The notes under the pieces were generated by a model that saw only the letters and a list, made by a program, of their open reading frames with translations, did no database searches and was not told where the DNA came from. A DNA stretch of 64,000 bases from assembly GCF_001428245.1 (NCBI RefSeq), contig NZ_LMRV01000043.1, positions 1-64,000 on the forward strand, read 5' to 3'. This stretch comes from Paenibacillus sp. Soil522. Its GTDB lineage: Bacteria; Bacillota; Bacilli; Paenibacillales; Paenibacillaceae. The stretch's first letter is position 1, and every line of letters starts with the position of its first letter. The position numbers and the translations under genes were made by a program. Below, piece after piece: positions 54,999 to 63,659 of this stretch.

Positions 54999-55097
54999 GA
55001 AATATAAGAATTAATTCGTTTCATCTCTATTTAGCATGCTTATATTTCAGCGCGAAACATAAGCAACGCAGCCAAAGACGGCTTTTGCCGTTTACGC
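54999..55097 (+). repeat. Dispersed structured element, copy A (before nadB)
   Basis: GAAATATAAG (54999-55008) pairs with CTTATATTTC (55039-55048). GCGAAAC (55052-55058) pairs with GTTTACGC (55090-55097), one A bulged. AGCC (55070-55073) pairs with GGCT (55080-55083) around loop AAAGAC. The element ends 2 bp before the nadB ribosome binding site (GGAGGAG, 55100-55106). Related copies are at 15700, 21976 and 42045. Confidence 0.7.
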
Positions 55098-55111
55098 TTG
55101 GAGGAGCCATG

Positions 55112-56725
55112 ATGATTCCCAGATATTTAGTCGATGTGCAGCTAAGTGAGCTGCCTGTTATTGAAAAAGACGTTATTGTAATTGGGGCCGGCATTGCCGG
55201 TCTTTTTACCGCTATACGGGCAAGCGAAAATAATTCCGTTCTTATGATTACTAAAAAGTCGCTGCTCGACAGCAATACACGCTATGCCCAAGGCGGTATC
55301 GCTGCCGTTACATCGGATGAGGATTCGCCTGCTTACCATAGGGATGATACGCTCATAGCGGGCGCCGGCTTGTGTTCGAATGAAGCGGTTGATGTACTCG
55401 TTCATGAAGGGCCGAAGGGTGTTCGAAGCCTGATCCAGATGGGTACGCAATTCGATTTGGAGAATGGCGAATTTGCGCTCACGAAAGAAGGCGCGCACAG
55501 CCAGCGTCGTATTTTGCATGCCAACGGTGATGCTACCGGCTTCGAGATCGTACGGGCTTTATCGGAAACCGCGGTTGCTAATCCGAAAATTGAAGTTTGG
55601 GATGATCATTTCGTAATCGATCTGGTTACGCAGGATGGCGTATGCTGCGGCGCAATCGTACAGAAGCCGGGCGGACAACGCTTATTCGTCAAAGGCAAAG
55701 CGGTCATTTTAAGTTCAGGCGGAGCCGGACAGCTGTATCGCTATACAACAAATCCTGAGGTTGCAACAGGAGACGGGATTGCGATGGCTTACCGGGCAGG
55801 CGCTTACATTCAGGATGTGGAGTTTATCCAATTCCATCCGACCTCGCTTTGCTACCCGGGTGCACCGAGATTTCTCATTTCGGAGGCTGTGCGCGGAGAG
55901 GGCGCTTATCTTCGCAATATTAAAGGCGAGCGTTTCATGGACCGTTACCATGAGCAGCTGGAGCTGGCGCCTAGAGATGTTGTGGCACGGGCGATTGTCA
56001 GCGAGATGGAAGAGACGAAATCGACCTTCGTTTATATTGATATTACGCATGAATCGGCGGAAATGGTGAAGCATCGTTTTCCTACGATTTATGAATATTG
56101 CTTGAAATACGGTCTTGACTTAACATCGGACTGGATTCCGGTAGCTCCCGCTATGCATTATATGATGGGCGGAGTGAAAACCGACTTAAATGGGGAAACG
56201 AATATTAAGCGTTTGTTTGCTTGCGGTGAGGTGTCGTCGACTGGTGTGCATGGTGCTAACCGGCTTGCAAGCAACTCGCTTTCCGAGGCGATCGTATTCG
56301 GCAGAAGAATCGTGAAGCGTATTAATGAGCTTCCGGGCAATACGGTTGATCCTGTTATTGATAATGAAACAGAACGCAGCAGTACACCGATTCAGGCTGT
56401 AGTAGAAAGAAGGCTTAAGCTGCAAAAGATTATGGTGCGCTATGCTGGCTTGCGCCGCGATGCGAAGGGGCTTGAGAAGGGGCTTGAGGAGTTGAAGCGG
56501 CAGCTGCCGATTTATCAATCGATTTTGACCGAGCGCGAAGAGTATGAGTTTGCTAATTTGCTAACCTGCGCGATGCTGACCACGGAAGCGGCGCTATCGC
56601 GGGAGGAAAGCCGCGGTGCGCATTACCGGGAGGATTTCCCGGTACGCGACGATGTGATGTGGAGAAAGCATACGGTGTTGCACCGTCTATATGGACTGAC
56701 GGAGGAGCGAATTGAGAATGTTTGA
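55112..56725 (+). CDS. nadB: L-aspartate oxidase
   Basis: The 537-residue FAD enzyme oxidises L-aspartate to iminoaspartate for quinolinate synthesis. It has the dinucleotide-binding VIVIGAGIAGLFTAIRA (about residues 19-35), RYAQGGIAAV, SGGAGQLYRYTTNP, EFIQFHPT and CGEVSSTGVHGANRLASNSL. ATG 55112 is 5 nt from GGAGGAG; the adjacent ATG 55109 is only 2 nt away. A structured repeat immediately precedes the ribosome binding site. It overlaps nadC by 8 bp. Confidence 0.95.
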   Translation: MIPRYLVDVQLSELPVIEKDVIVIGAGIAGLFTAIRASENNSVLMITKKSLLDSNTRYAQGGIAAVTSDEDSPAYHRDDTLIAGAGLCSNEAVDVLVHEGPKGVRSLIQMGTQFDLENGEFALTKEGAHSQRRILHANGDATGFEIVRALSETAVANPKIEVWDDHFVIDLVTQDGVCCGAIVQKPGGQRLFVKGKAVILSSGGAGQLYRYTTNPEVATGDGIAMAYRAGAYIQDVEFIQFHPTSLCYPGAPRFLISEAVRGEGAYLRNIKGERFMDRYHEQLELAPRDVVARAIVSEMEETKSTFVYIDITHESAEMVKHRFPTIYEYCLKYGLDLTSDWIPVAPAMHYMMGGVKTDLNGETNIKRLFACGEVSSTGVHGANRLASNSLSEAIVFGRRIVKRINELPGNTVDPVIDNETERSSTPIQAVVERRLKLQKIMVRYAGLRRDAKGLEKGLEELKRQLPIYQSILTEREEYEFANLLTCAMLTTEAALSREESRGAHYREDFPVRDDVMWRKHTVLHRLYGLTEERIENV

Positions 56726-57602
56726 ATGGACGGCAGGCGGTTATGATGTTGCAGTACGCGAGCAAATTCGCGGTTGGCTCGCTGAAGATGTTGGCAGCGG
56801 GGATATAACGACTGAGACGACGATCCCTAGAGAATCGCGATCAAAAGCGGTTATCCATGTGAAGGAAAGCGGCATTATTGCAGGGCTTCCGATCGCCAGG
56901 CTCGTATTTGAGGTTGTGGATTCGTCGCTTGTGTTCGAAGCAAAGGTGCAGGACGGCGAGTATGTGGATAAGGGTACGGTGCTTGCCACAGTAGAAGGCA
57001 GTACGCATAGCCTGCTAATTGGCGAGCGGCTTGCGCTTAACTTAATGCAAAGACTGTCAGGCATTGCTACCAAGACGCGCGCTTTCGTTAATGCGCTTGA
57101 GGGACTGCCGGTTCGGCTGGTGGATACGCGTAAAACAACGCCGGGACACCGGATGCTGGAGAAGTATGCGGTACGTGTGGGCGGCGGAGCTAATCATCGG
57201 TTCGGCTTGTATGATGCGGTTATGATTAAGGACAATCATATTAAAGGCTCCGGCGGCATTCGTGCGGCGGTCGAAGCTGCACGACACAAAATTCCGCATA
57301 CGATGAAAATTGAAGTGGAGACGGAATCGCTGGAGCAGGTAGATGAGGCGCTTGCTTGCGGAGCCGACATCATAATGCTGGACAATATGGCTCCTGCCAT
57401 GATGAAGGAAGCCGTAACCCGCATCAAAGCGGCATCTCCGCATGTGATTGTGGAGGCGTCGGGCGGCGTTTCTTTGGAGACCATAAATGGCATTGCGGCT
57501 TGCGGTGTTGACGTCATTTCCGTAGGCGGATTGACTTATTCATTCCATGCGCTTGATATTAGCCTGGATTTGAATGCGAAGAAGGGTGGGGAACCGCTTT
57601 GA
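56718..57602 (+). CDS. nadC: Nicotinate-nucleotide pyrophosphorylase (carboxylating)
   Basis: The 294-residue enzyme turns quinolinate and PRPP into nicotinate mononucleotide. It has [62 protein letters not shown] and VEASGGV. ATG 56718 is 10 nt after GGAGGAG inside nadB; TTG 56712 is an alternative start. The stop overlaps coaX by 4 bp. Confidence 0.95.
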   Translation: MFEWTAGGYDVAVREQIRGWLAEDVGSGDITTETTIPRESRSKAVIHVKESGIIAGLPIARLVFEVVDSSLVFEAKVQDGEYVDKGTVLATVEGSTHSLLIGERLALNLMQRLSGIATKTRAFVNALEGLPVRLVDTRKTTPGHRMLEKYAVRVGGGANHRFGLYDAVMIKDNHIKGSGGIRAAVEAARHKIPHTMKIEVETESLEQVDEALACGADIIMLDNMAPAMMKEAVTRIKAASPHVIVEASGGVSLETINGIAACGVDVISVGGLTYSFHALDISLDLNAKKGGEPL

Positions 57603-58372
57603 TCCTCGTCATTGATGTCGGGAATACGAACATTGTGCTTGGCATATACAAAGGGAAAGAACTATTGCATCATTGGCGGCTAAGCACGAATCGTTCGGCG
57701 ACTGTAGATGAATACGGCATTAACATTCATAATCTGTTTCATTACGCGGGCGTGAAGCTTGAGCAGATGGATGGTGTCATTATTTCTTCGGTCGTGCCTC
57801 CTTTGATGCGGACATTAGAGCAGCTGTGCCTAAAATATTTGCGCAAAATCCCGCTTGTCGTAGGGCCTGGCGTAAAAACCGGACTGAACATTCGCTATGA
57901 AAATCCGCGTGAAGTAGGAGCCGACCGCATCGTGAATTCGGTGGCAGGCATCGTGAAATATGGTTCTCCGCTTATTGTCGTTGATTTTGGAACGGCTACG
58001 ACATTTGATTACATAGATGAAGGCAGTAACTACTTAGGCGGCGCAATTGTACCGGGGATCGGTATTTCCACCGAGGCGCTTTATCAGCGTGCGGCTAAGC
58101 TTCCGCGCATTGAGCTGGTAAAGCCGAAGAGCGTAATCGGCCGCAATCCGGTGACGTCGATGCAGGCTGGAATTATTTTTGGATACGCCGGGCAAGTGGA
58201 TGGTATTGTAAAACGTATTCGCACGGAATTCAGCGTCTCGCCGCGCGTTATCGCAACCGGAGGTTTGGCCGAGTTAATCGCTGCTGAATCGGAAACGATA
58301 GAAGAGGTAGATCCGCTTCTGACTCTTGAAGGTCTGAGAATCATATATGAACGCAATCAGGAGGGAATATGA
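57599..58372 (+). CDS. coaX: Type III pantothenate kinase
   Basis: The 257-residue enzyme phosphorylates pantothenate, the first step of CoA synthesis. It starts [16 protein letters not shown] (phosphate-binding motif) and has [12 protein letters not shown] and [15 protein letters not shown]. The TTG start overlaps the nadC stop (TTGA). In B. subtilis coaX follows ftsH directly; here nadABC lies between them, and NAD and CoA synthesis share a transcript. Confidence 0.94.
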   Translation: MILVIDVGNTNIVLGIYKGKELLHHWRLSTNRSATVDEYGINIHNLFHYAGVKLEQMDGVIISSVVPPLMRTLEQLCLKYLRKIPLVVGPGVKTGLNIRYENPREVGADRIVNSVAGIVKYGSPLIVVDFGTATTFDYIDEGSNYLGGAIVPGIGISTEALYQRAAKLPRIELVKPKSVIGRNPVTSMQAGIIFGYAGQVDGIVKRIRTEFSVSPRVIATGGLAELIAAESETIEEVDPLLTLEGLRIIYERNQEGI

Positions 58373-59277
58373 TGGAAAATCAGCTGAAGGACGTGCTGGT
58401 GCGAGGTACGGCATGGAACGGCAAAATTCGAGTTTTCGCGGCTCGCACGACTCAGCTAGTCGAGGAGCTTCGAAAGCGGCATGGCACATTTCCAACGGCA
58501 ACTGCCGCTTTAGGCCGCACCTTGACAGCGGGAGCCATCATGGGTGCCATGCTGAAGGGGCAAGAAAAGCTGACGATTCAGGTAAAGGGCGATGGCCCAA
58601 TTGGCCAGATCGTCGTCGATGCAAATGCGGACGGCGAAGTGCGCGGCTACGTCGATCATCCGCAGGTCCATTTGGCAAGCAACGCGCATGGCAAGCTTGA
58701 CGTTGCCGGAGCGGTCGGACGCAGCGGACATCTTCATATTACGAAGGATTTAGGGATGAAGGAGCCGTATCGCGGCAGCATTCCGATTATTTCGGGCGAG
58801 CTCGGCGAGGATTTTACTTACTATTTCGCGGTTTCGGAGCAGACGCCTTCAGCTGTAGGTCTTGGCGTTTTAGTGGATACAGATAATTCGGTGCTGCATG
58901 CGGGCGGATTTATCGTTCAACTTATGCCCGGACTAACAGATGAGGAAATTACAAGGCTGGAGCAAGCGGTTGGTTCGATGCCGCCTGTGACGGCGCTGCT
59001 GGATCAAGGGGAAACACCTGAGAAGCTGCTGCGCTGGATCGTTGGCGACAGTGATCTGCAAATTCACGATACGATGGACTTGAAATTCCAATGCTTCTGT
59101 TCTGCGGAACGCGTAGAGCAAACGCTGCTCAGTTTAGGCGAAAATGAGCTGAAACAAATTATTGAAGAAGACGGAAAAGCGGAAGTCGTTTGCCAATTTT
59201 GCAACGAAGCGTATACATTTGAACGGGCACAGCTGGAGCTGCTGCTTGAACAAGCGAAACCGAAGCCGATCCAATAA
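58372..59277 (+). CDS. hslO: Redox-regulated chaperone Hsp33
   Basis: The 301-residue protein is Hsp33, which becomes an active holdase when its zinc cysteines are oxidised. The N-terminal domain includes RHGTFPTATAALGRTLTAGAIMGAMLKG and GPIGQIVVDANADGEVRGYV. The C-terminal zinc site is CFC (near 242-244) and CQFC (near 275-278). Start ATG 58372 (6 nt from AGGAGGG) is preferred over 58369, which overlaps the coaX stop more deeply. Confidence 0.94.
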   Translation: MENQLKDVLVRGTAWNGKIRVFAARTTQLVEELRKRHGTFPTATAALGRTLTAGAIMGAMLKGQEKLTIQVKGDGPIGQIVVDANADGEVRGYVDHPQVHLASNAHGKLDVAGAVGRSGHLHITKDLGMKEPYRGSIPIISGELGEDFTYYFAVSEQTPSAVGLGVLVDTDNSVLHAGGFIVQLMPGLTDEEITRLEQAVGSMPPVTALLDQGETPEKLLRWIVGDSDLQIHDTMDLKFQCFCSAERVEQTLLSLGENELKQIIEEDGKAEVVCQFCNEAYTFERAQLELLLEQAKPKPIQ

Positions 59278-59295
59278 ATCGGAGGCATTAGGGTA

Positions 59296-60300
59296 ATGAG
59301 GAAATACGAGGTGCTGAGGGCCGTTGTCATCCTTCAAGCCGTATGTATGGTTGTGTTAACGGTAGTCGTAGTTGTGAAGGTGTGGCCGGGGAACGATCGA
59401 CAGCCGGATAAAAGGCCGCAAACGAATGTAGGCAGCGAAGGAGAGAATGCGAATCCGAGCAAGCCTGGTCAAACGCCGGTCGTGGGTTCCCCGGGTCAAA
59501 CGGATCAGCGGCGAATTATCGCTAAAGTAGGTTCAGAAGAAATCACGGTAGCCGACCTGGAAGAGGAGCTTCATAAGCAATATGGGGAAGCTGTTCTGCG
59601 AACGCTAATGGTGCACAAAGCGATTGATTTAGAAGCAGAAGCTGCCGAGCTTAGCGTATCAGCTGAAGAGCAAAACCGAGAGTTGGAAAAAATGGTTGAA
59701 GGCTATGACAGCGAGACGCGATTCTATGAAGTCATGAAGGAGCAGCTAGGCATGACCAAGGAGCAGGTGCTGGAAGACCTGCGCTACCGCTTGCTGCTGG
59801 AGAAAATCGTCACCAGTAGCATTAATGTCTCAGATGAAGAGGTCGATCGTTATATCGCGGATCACCCTGAAGATTTTGAACCGCGAATGCAGCTGCATCT
59901 GCAATGGATTAAGACGGAAACGTTGAAGGAAGCGAACGCGGTGCTGGCGCAGTTGACGGACGGTGAGGACTTTGCCATGCTGGCGCGAACGTACTCCATT
60001 GACTCCTTCACGGCAGATTCAGGTGGCGACTTAGGCTTAATCGATTCGAATGACCCGTTCTACAACCTCGAAATGCTGGATACGGCTAGCCGATTGCAAG
60101 TGGCCGAAATGGCTGGTCCCATTGAGGTTGACGGGGGCTATGCGGTTATCCGTCTCATCGAACGCCAGATGACAACGAATTTGACAGGGCGCAAGCTTCA
60201 TGATTCGGTACGCAAACAGCTGGCGCTGGAACGCGCTAAATCGTTGACGGAAATGGAAGTCGAGCTGCTGAACAAGTATGATGCTGTGAAAACGGAATAG
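59296..60300 (+). CDS. Membrane-anchored PpiC-type peptidyl-prolyl isomerase (YacD-like)
   Basis: The 334-residue protein has an N-terminal signal-anchor (about residues 8-28), a Pro/Gly/Asn-rich linker, a SurA-type N-domain (about 70-180) and a parvulin-like domain (about 185-285: QLHLQWIKTETLKEANAVLA, GGDLGLIDSNDPF, GPIEVDGGYAVIRLIER). It resembles YacD, the gene between hslO and cysK in B. subtilis. The parvulin domain is divergent, so isomerase activity is uncertain. GGAGG precedes the ATG. Confidence 0.85.
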   Translation: MRKYEVLRAVVILQAVCMVVLTVVVVVKVWPGNDRQPDKRPQTNVGSEGENANPSKPGQTPVVGSPGQTDQRRIIAKVGSEEITVADLEEELHKQYGEAVLRTLMVHKAIDLEAEAAELSVSAEEQNRELEKMVEGYDSETRFYEVMKEQLGMTKEQVLEDLRYRLLLEKIVTSSINVSDEEVDRYIADHPEDFEPRMQLHLQWIKTETLKEANAVLAQLTDGEDFAMLARTYSIDSFTADSGGDLGLIDSNDPFYNLEMLDTASRLQVAEMAGPIEVDGGYAVIRLIERQMTTNLTGRKLHDSVRKQLALERAKSLTEMEVELLNKYDAVKTE

Positions 60301-60341
60301 CATCACTAGAGGTGCGTTTTCAGCGTGTGGGAAAGTCACTA

Positions 60342-60404
60342 TTGACAACGGATGCAAGACATTGTTAAGATGGAATTAGTGAAAATACCAACTGAATTAG
60401 TCGG
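60342..60404 (+). promoter_or_regulatory. cysK promoter and likely CymR operator
   Basis: TTGACA (60342-60347), 17 bp and TTAAGA (60365-60370) form the promoter. CCAACTGAATTAGTCGG (60388-60404) is a near-perfect dyad just downstream of the transcription start. cysK is a classical target of the cysteine repressor CymR, so this is a probable CymR site; the match to its consensus was not computed. Confidence 0.6.
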
Positions 60405-60425
60405 AATAAGGGGGCAGTTATTTCC

Positions 60426-61364
60426 ATGGCCAAAATTGTGCAAAGTGTTCTAGATCTTATCGGTGATACTCCGCTTGTTCGTTTGAATCGTCTCGTGCCT
60501 GAAGGAAGTGCAGAAGTATATGTTAAGCTTGAATACCAAAATCCGGGTGCAAGCGTAAAAGACCGTATCGCAATCAGCATGGTTGAGGTAGCGGAGCAAG
60601 AAGGAATCATTAAACCAGGAGATACAATCATAGAGCCTACAAGCGGCAATACAGGAATCGGACTAGCACTCGTAGCAGCAGCTAAAGGCTATAAGGCTAT
60701 TCTTGTAATGCCTGAAACAATGAGTATTGAGCGCCGCAACCTGCTTCGCGCTTACGGTGCAGAGCTTGTATTGACTCCAGGCTCCGAAGGTATGAACGGT
60801 GCGGTTCGCAAGGCTGAAGAGCTTGCATCCGAGAATCCTAACTACTTCTTGCCGCAACAATTCAAAAACCAAGCAAACGTGAAGATTCACCGCGAGACGA
60901 CTGGTCCGGAAATCGTTGAAGCGATCAATTCCCTTGACGGTAAATTGGATGCATTCGTTGCTGGTATCGGTACTGGCGGTACCATTTCAGGTGCCGGTGA
61001 AGTGCTTAAGAAAAATTTCGAGGGCATCAAAATTTATGCAGTTGAGCCAGCTGCTTCGCCGATTCTTTCCGGCGGCAAACCAGGTGCTCACAAAATTCAA
61101 GGTATCGGCGCTAACTTTGTACCGGATATTTTGAACCGCGATATTTATGATGCTGTTATTGCTATTGAGAACGAGGATGCGTTCGAATACGCTCGTCGCG
61201 CAGCGAAAGAAGAAGGCATTCTTTGCGGTATTTCTTCTGGCGCAGCGATCTGTGCAGCACTTCAAGTTGCGAAAGAGCTTGGCGAAGGCAAGCGTGTTGT
61301 TGCGATTGTTCCAAGCAATGGTGAACGCTACCTTTCGACACCGCTTTTCAACTTCGAAAACTAA
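60426..61364 (+). CDS. cysK: Cysteine synthase A
   Basis: The 312-residue PLP enzyme (O-acetylserine sulfhydrylase) makes cysteine from O-acetylserine and sulfide. It has the Schiff-base lysine in [14 protein letters not shown] (about residue 45), [12 protein letters not shown], the PLP phosphate loop [10 protein letters not shown] and GISSGAA. AAGGGGGCAG precedes the ATG. In B. subtilis CysK also partners CymR. Strong terminator follows. Confidence 0.96.
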   Translation: MAKIVQSVLDLIGDTPLVRLNRLVPEGSAEVYVKLEYQNPGASVKDRIAISMVEVAEQEGIIKPGDTIIEPTSGNTGIGLALVAAAKGYKAILVMPETMSIERRNLLRAYGAELVLTPGSEGMNGAVRKAEELASENPNYFLPQQFKNQANVKIHRETTGPEIVEAINSLDGKLDAFVAGIGTGGTISGAGEVLKKNFEGIKIYAVEPAASPILSGGKPGAHKIQGIGANFVPDILNRDIYDAVIAIENEDAFEYARRAAKEEGILCGISSGAAICAALQVAKELGEGKRVVAIVPSNGERYLSTPLFNFEN

Positions 61365-61384
61365 TGATTACTGCCATACCGGAC

Positions 61385-61421
61385 AGCCTTTCATTCCTCG
61401 GAATGGAAGGCTTTCTTTTTA
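61385..61421 (+). terminator. Terminator of cysK
   Basis: AGCCTTTCATTCC (61385-61397) pairs with GGAATGGAAGGCT (61400-61412) with one mismatch, then TTCTTTTT. Confidence 0.9.
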
Positions 61422-61476
61422 CTCCGCTATTCTGTATACTGAGCAAAATAAGTCAAGTAATCGGGGGTTGAGGGTG

Positions 61477-63045
61477 ATGGTCACCGCAATGGAGCAGTGG
61501 ATTCGGTGGCACGCCGAACGGAAATATACAATGCTGCCGCTACTTAAGCAATTGCCCTTTCAGCTCGAAAATCGGGCTGGCGTTTCTTCATGGGAAGAGG
61601 TATGGCAGGATGCTTCGCCATATGCTTTTGTACTTGAGAGTGGTAAGGATGGGCGCTTTACTTATTTGGGCTTGCATCCTGACGGCGTTATACGCGGCAA
61701 AGGCATGTCTGCCGAGTCGGTACAATTTCAATCGCTGGAAGAGCAAAGCAAGCACCGGTGGGAAGGAAAGCCGCTCGAGGTTGTGAGGGAGTGGATGAGC
61801 GGGCAGACTGGTCCTAGGCCTGCGGATGGGCCAAAATGGATAGGCGGCTGCGTCGGTTTTTGGGGATACGATATTATACGTTCCATTGAACGGCTGCCGA
61901 CGCTAGCCGAGGACGATCGGGACATTCCGGATTACTTGTTCATGCAAATGAACGAGCTTTGGATTATCGATCATGTACAGTCGAAGGTGTATTGCGCGGT
62001 CCATACGAAGGTTGATCTTGATGCGGATGAAGAAGAGCTAAGCGCTGCTTATGAGCGTGCGTTGTCGAGAGCGGAAGGGATGACTGATTATTGGTTAACC
62101 TGGTTTGACGAGGAACGCGCCAAGGAGAAGGCGGCATCGCTTCGAACAGAGCGGCAGCGATTAATGGAAGACGATTTGCTGCAAATCGACGTTGAGTCTT
62201 TCTCTGGTATCACTTCGAAGTTCTCGAAGGAAGCTTACATGGAGGCCGTTCGCAGTATACAGCGGTATATTGAGCAAGGCGATGTATTTCAAGTTAATTT
62301 ATCGGTACGGCAAAGCAAGGCGGTTGCGACCTCGCCGGAAGAGCTTTATGAATGGTTACGACTGGTTAACCCGTCACCGTATATGGGCTTCCTGCGCTGT
62401 CCCGACTTTCAGCTTGTATCGGCATCGCCGGAGCTGCTGGTTGAGCTTCGCGAGAGCATGCTTGCAACGAGACCTATTGCGGGAACGCGGCGTCGGGGTA
62501 GAACGGAAGAGGAGGATCTGCGGCTAGCCGATGAGCTTCTCTCGAATGAGAAGGAACGGGCCGAGCATATTATGCTCGTCGATCTGGAACGGAACGATCT
62601 CGGACGTATTTCTGCCTACGGTACGGTTAAAGTGGAAGAGCTTATGGTCATCGAACAGTATTCGCACGTCATGCATCTCGTCTCTCAGGTAGAGGGTCAA
62701 TTAGCAAGCGGCAAGGATGCTTATGACGTCATTTCGGCAACCTTCCCGGGTGGAACGATTACCGGCGCGCCGAAAATCCGCACGATGGAAATTATAGAAG
62801 AGCTTGAACCGACACGCCGGGGCCCCTATACAGGATCGCTTGGATGGATTGACTACAATGGCGATATGGAATTTAATATAATTATTAGAACCATGGCGCT
62901 GAAGGACGGGATAGTACATATTCAAGTCGGAGCGGGTATCGTAATCGATTCTGAGCCGGAGCGAGAATATAAGGAATCGTTAAACAAGGCAAAGGCGCTA
63001 TGGAAGGCCATTCAGTACAGCGAACGGTTTGCGGAACACGAATAG
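61477..63045 (+). CDS. pabB: Aminodeoxychorismate synthase component I (chorismate-binding)
   Basis: The 522-residue chorismate-utilising enzyme has a TrpE/PabB catalytic domain (from about residue 235: FSKEAYMEAVRSIQRYIEQG, DVFQVNLSVRQ) and conserved GGTITGAPKIRTMEIIEELEP, DYNGDMEFNIIIRT and QVGAGIVIDSEPEREY. The pabA and pabC neighbours indicate p-aminobenzoate (folate) synthesis. The PIxGT motif reads PIAGT with alanine, the form typical of anthranilate synthase. ATG 61477 is chosen, 9 nt after GGGGG; GTG 61474 and ATG 61489 are also open. Confidence 0.9.
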   Translation: MVTAMEQWIRWHAERKYTMLPLLKQLPFQLENRAGVSSWEEVWQDASPYAFVLESGKDGRFTYLGLHPDGVIRGKGMSAESVQFQSLEEQSKHRWEGKPLEVVREWMSGQTGPRPADGPKWIGGCVGFWGYDIIRSIERLPTLAEDDRDIPDYLFMQMNELWIIDHVQSKVYCAVHTKVDLDADEEELSAAYERALSRAEGMTDYWLTWFDEERAKEKAASLRTERQRLMEDDLLQIDVESFSGITSKFSKEAYMEAVRSIQRYIEQGDVFQVNLSVRQSKAVATSPEELYEWLRLVNPSPYMGFLRCPDFQLVSASPELLVELRESMLATRPIAGTRRRGRTEEEDLRLADELLSNEKERAEHIMLVDLERNDLGRISAYGTVKVEELMVIEQYSHVMHLVSQVEGQLASGKDAYDVISATFPGGTITGAPKIRTMEIIEELEPTRRGPYTGSLGWIDYNGDMEFNIIIRTMALKDGIVHIQVGAGIVIDSEPEREYKESLNKAKALWKAIQYSERFAEHE

Positions 63046-63077
63046 AAAGCGGAACCGGATAAAGGAGGAGCCTTAAC

Positions 63078-63659
63078 ATGATACTGGTAATCGATAATTA
63101 TGATTCTTTTACGTACAATTTAGTTCAGTATTTGGGTGAACTTGGAGAAGAGATTATCGTAAAGCGCAATGACGAGATCGATTTGGCAGGTATAGAGGCT
63201 TTAGCGCCGGATCATATTTTGATATCGCCAGGCCCTTGCTCGCCGAATGAAGCGGGCATCAGCCTGTCGCTTATTGAGCATTTCAAAGGTAAAATTCCGA
63301 TTTTTGGCGTTTGCCTAGGCCATCAATCGATCGGACAAGCTTTTGGAGGCGAAGTCGTGCGTGCGGAGAAGCTGATGCATGGCAAAACGTCCGCTATTCA
63401 TCATAATGAAAAATCGATATTTGCAGGTATGCCATCCCCATTTACGGCTACACGCTACCACTCTCTCATCGTTCGCCGTGAAACGCTGCCCGATTGCTTG
63501 GAAATTACAGCAGAGACGGATGAGGGAGAAATTATGGCTCTTCGTCATAAGGAGTATCCGATTGAAGGGGTGCAATTCCACCCTGAATCGATTATAACGG
63601 AGCATGGATTGACGATGCTTCGTAATTTCTTGCAAAATCGGACGGGATCAGCACGATGA
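63078..63659 (+). CDS. pabA: Aminodeoxychorismate/anthranilate synthase glutamine amidotransferase
   Basis: The 193-residue class I amidotransferase has [32 protein letters not shown], the nucleophile in [15 protein letters not shown] (about residue 79) and [10 protein letters not shown] with the catalytic His/Glu. It supplies ammonia to PabB and, in B. subtilis, to TrpE as well. AAAGGAGGAGCC precedes the ATG. Its stop overlaps pabC (ATGA). Confidence 0.95.
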   Translation: MILVIDNYDSFTYNLVQYLGELGEEIIVKRNDEIDLAGIEALAPDHILISPGPCSPNEAGISLSLIEHFKGKIPIFGVCLGHQSIGQAFGGEVVRAEKLMHGKTSAIHHNEKSIFAGMPSPFTATRYHSLIVRRETLPDCLEITAETDEGEIMALRHKEYPIEGVQFHPESIITEHGLTMLRNFLQNRTGSAR

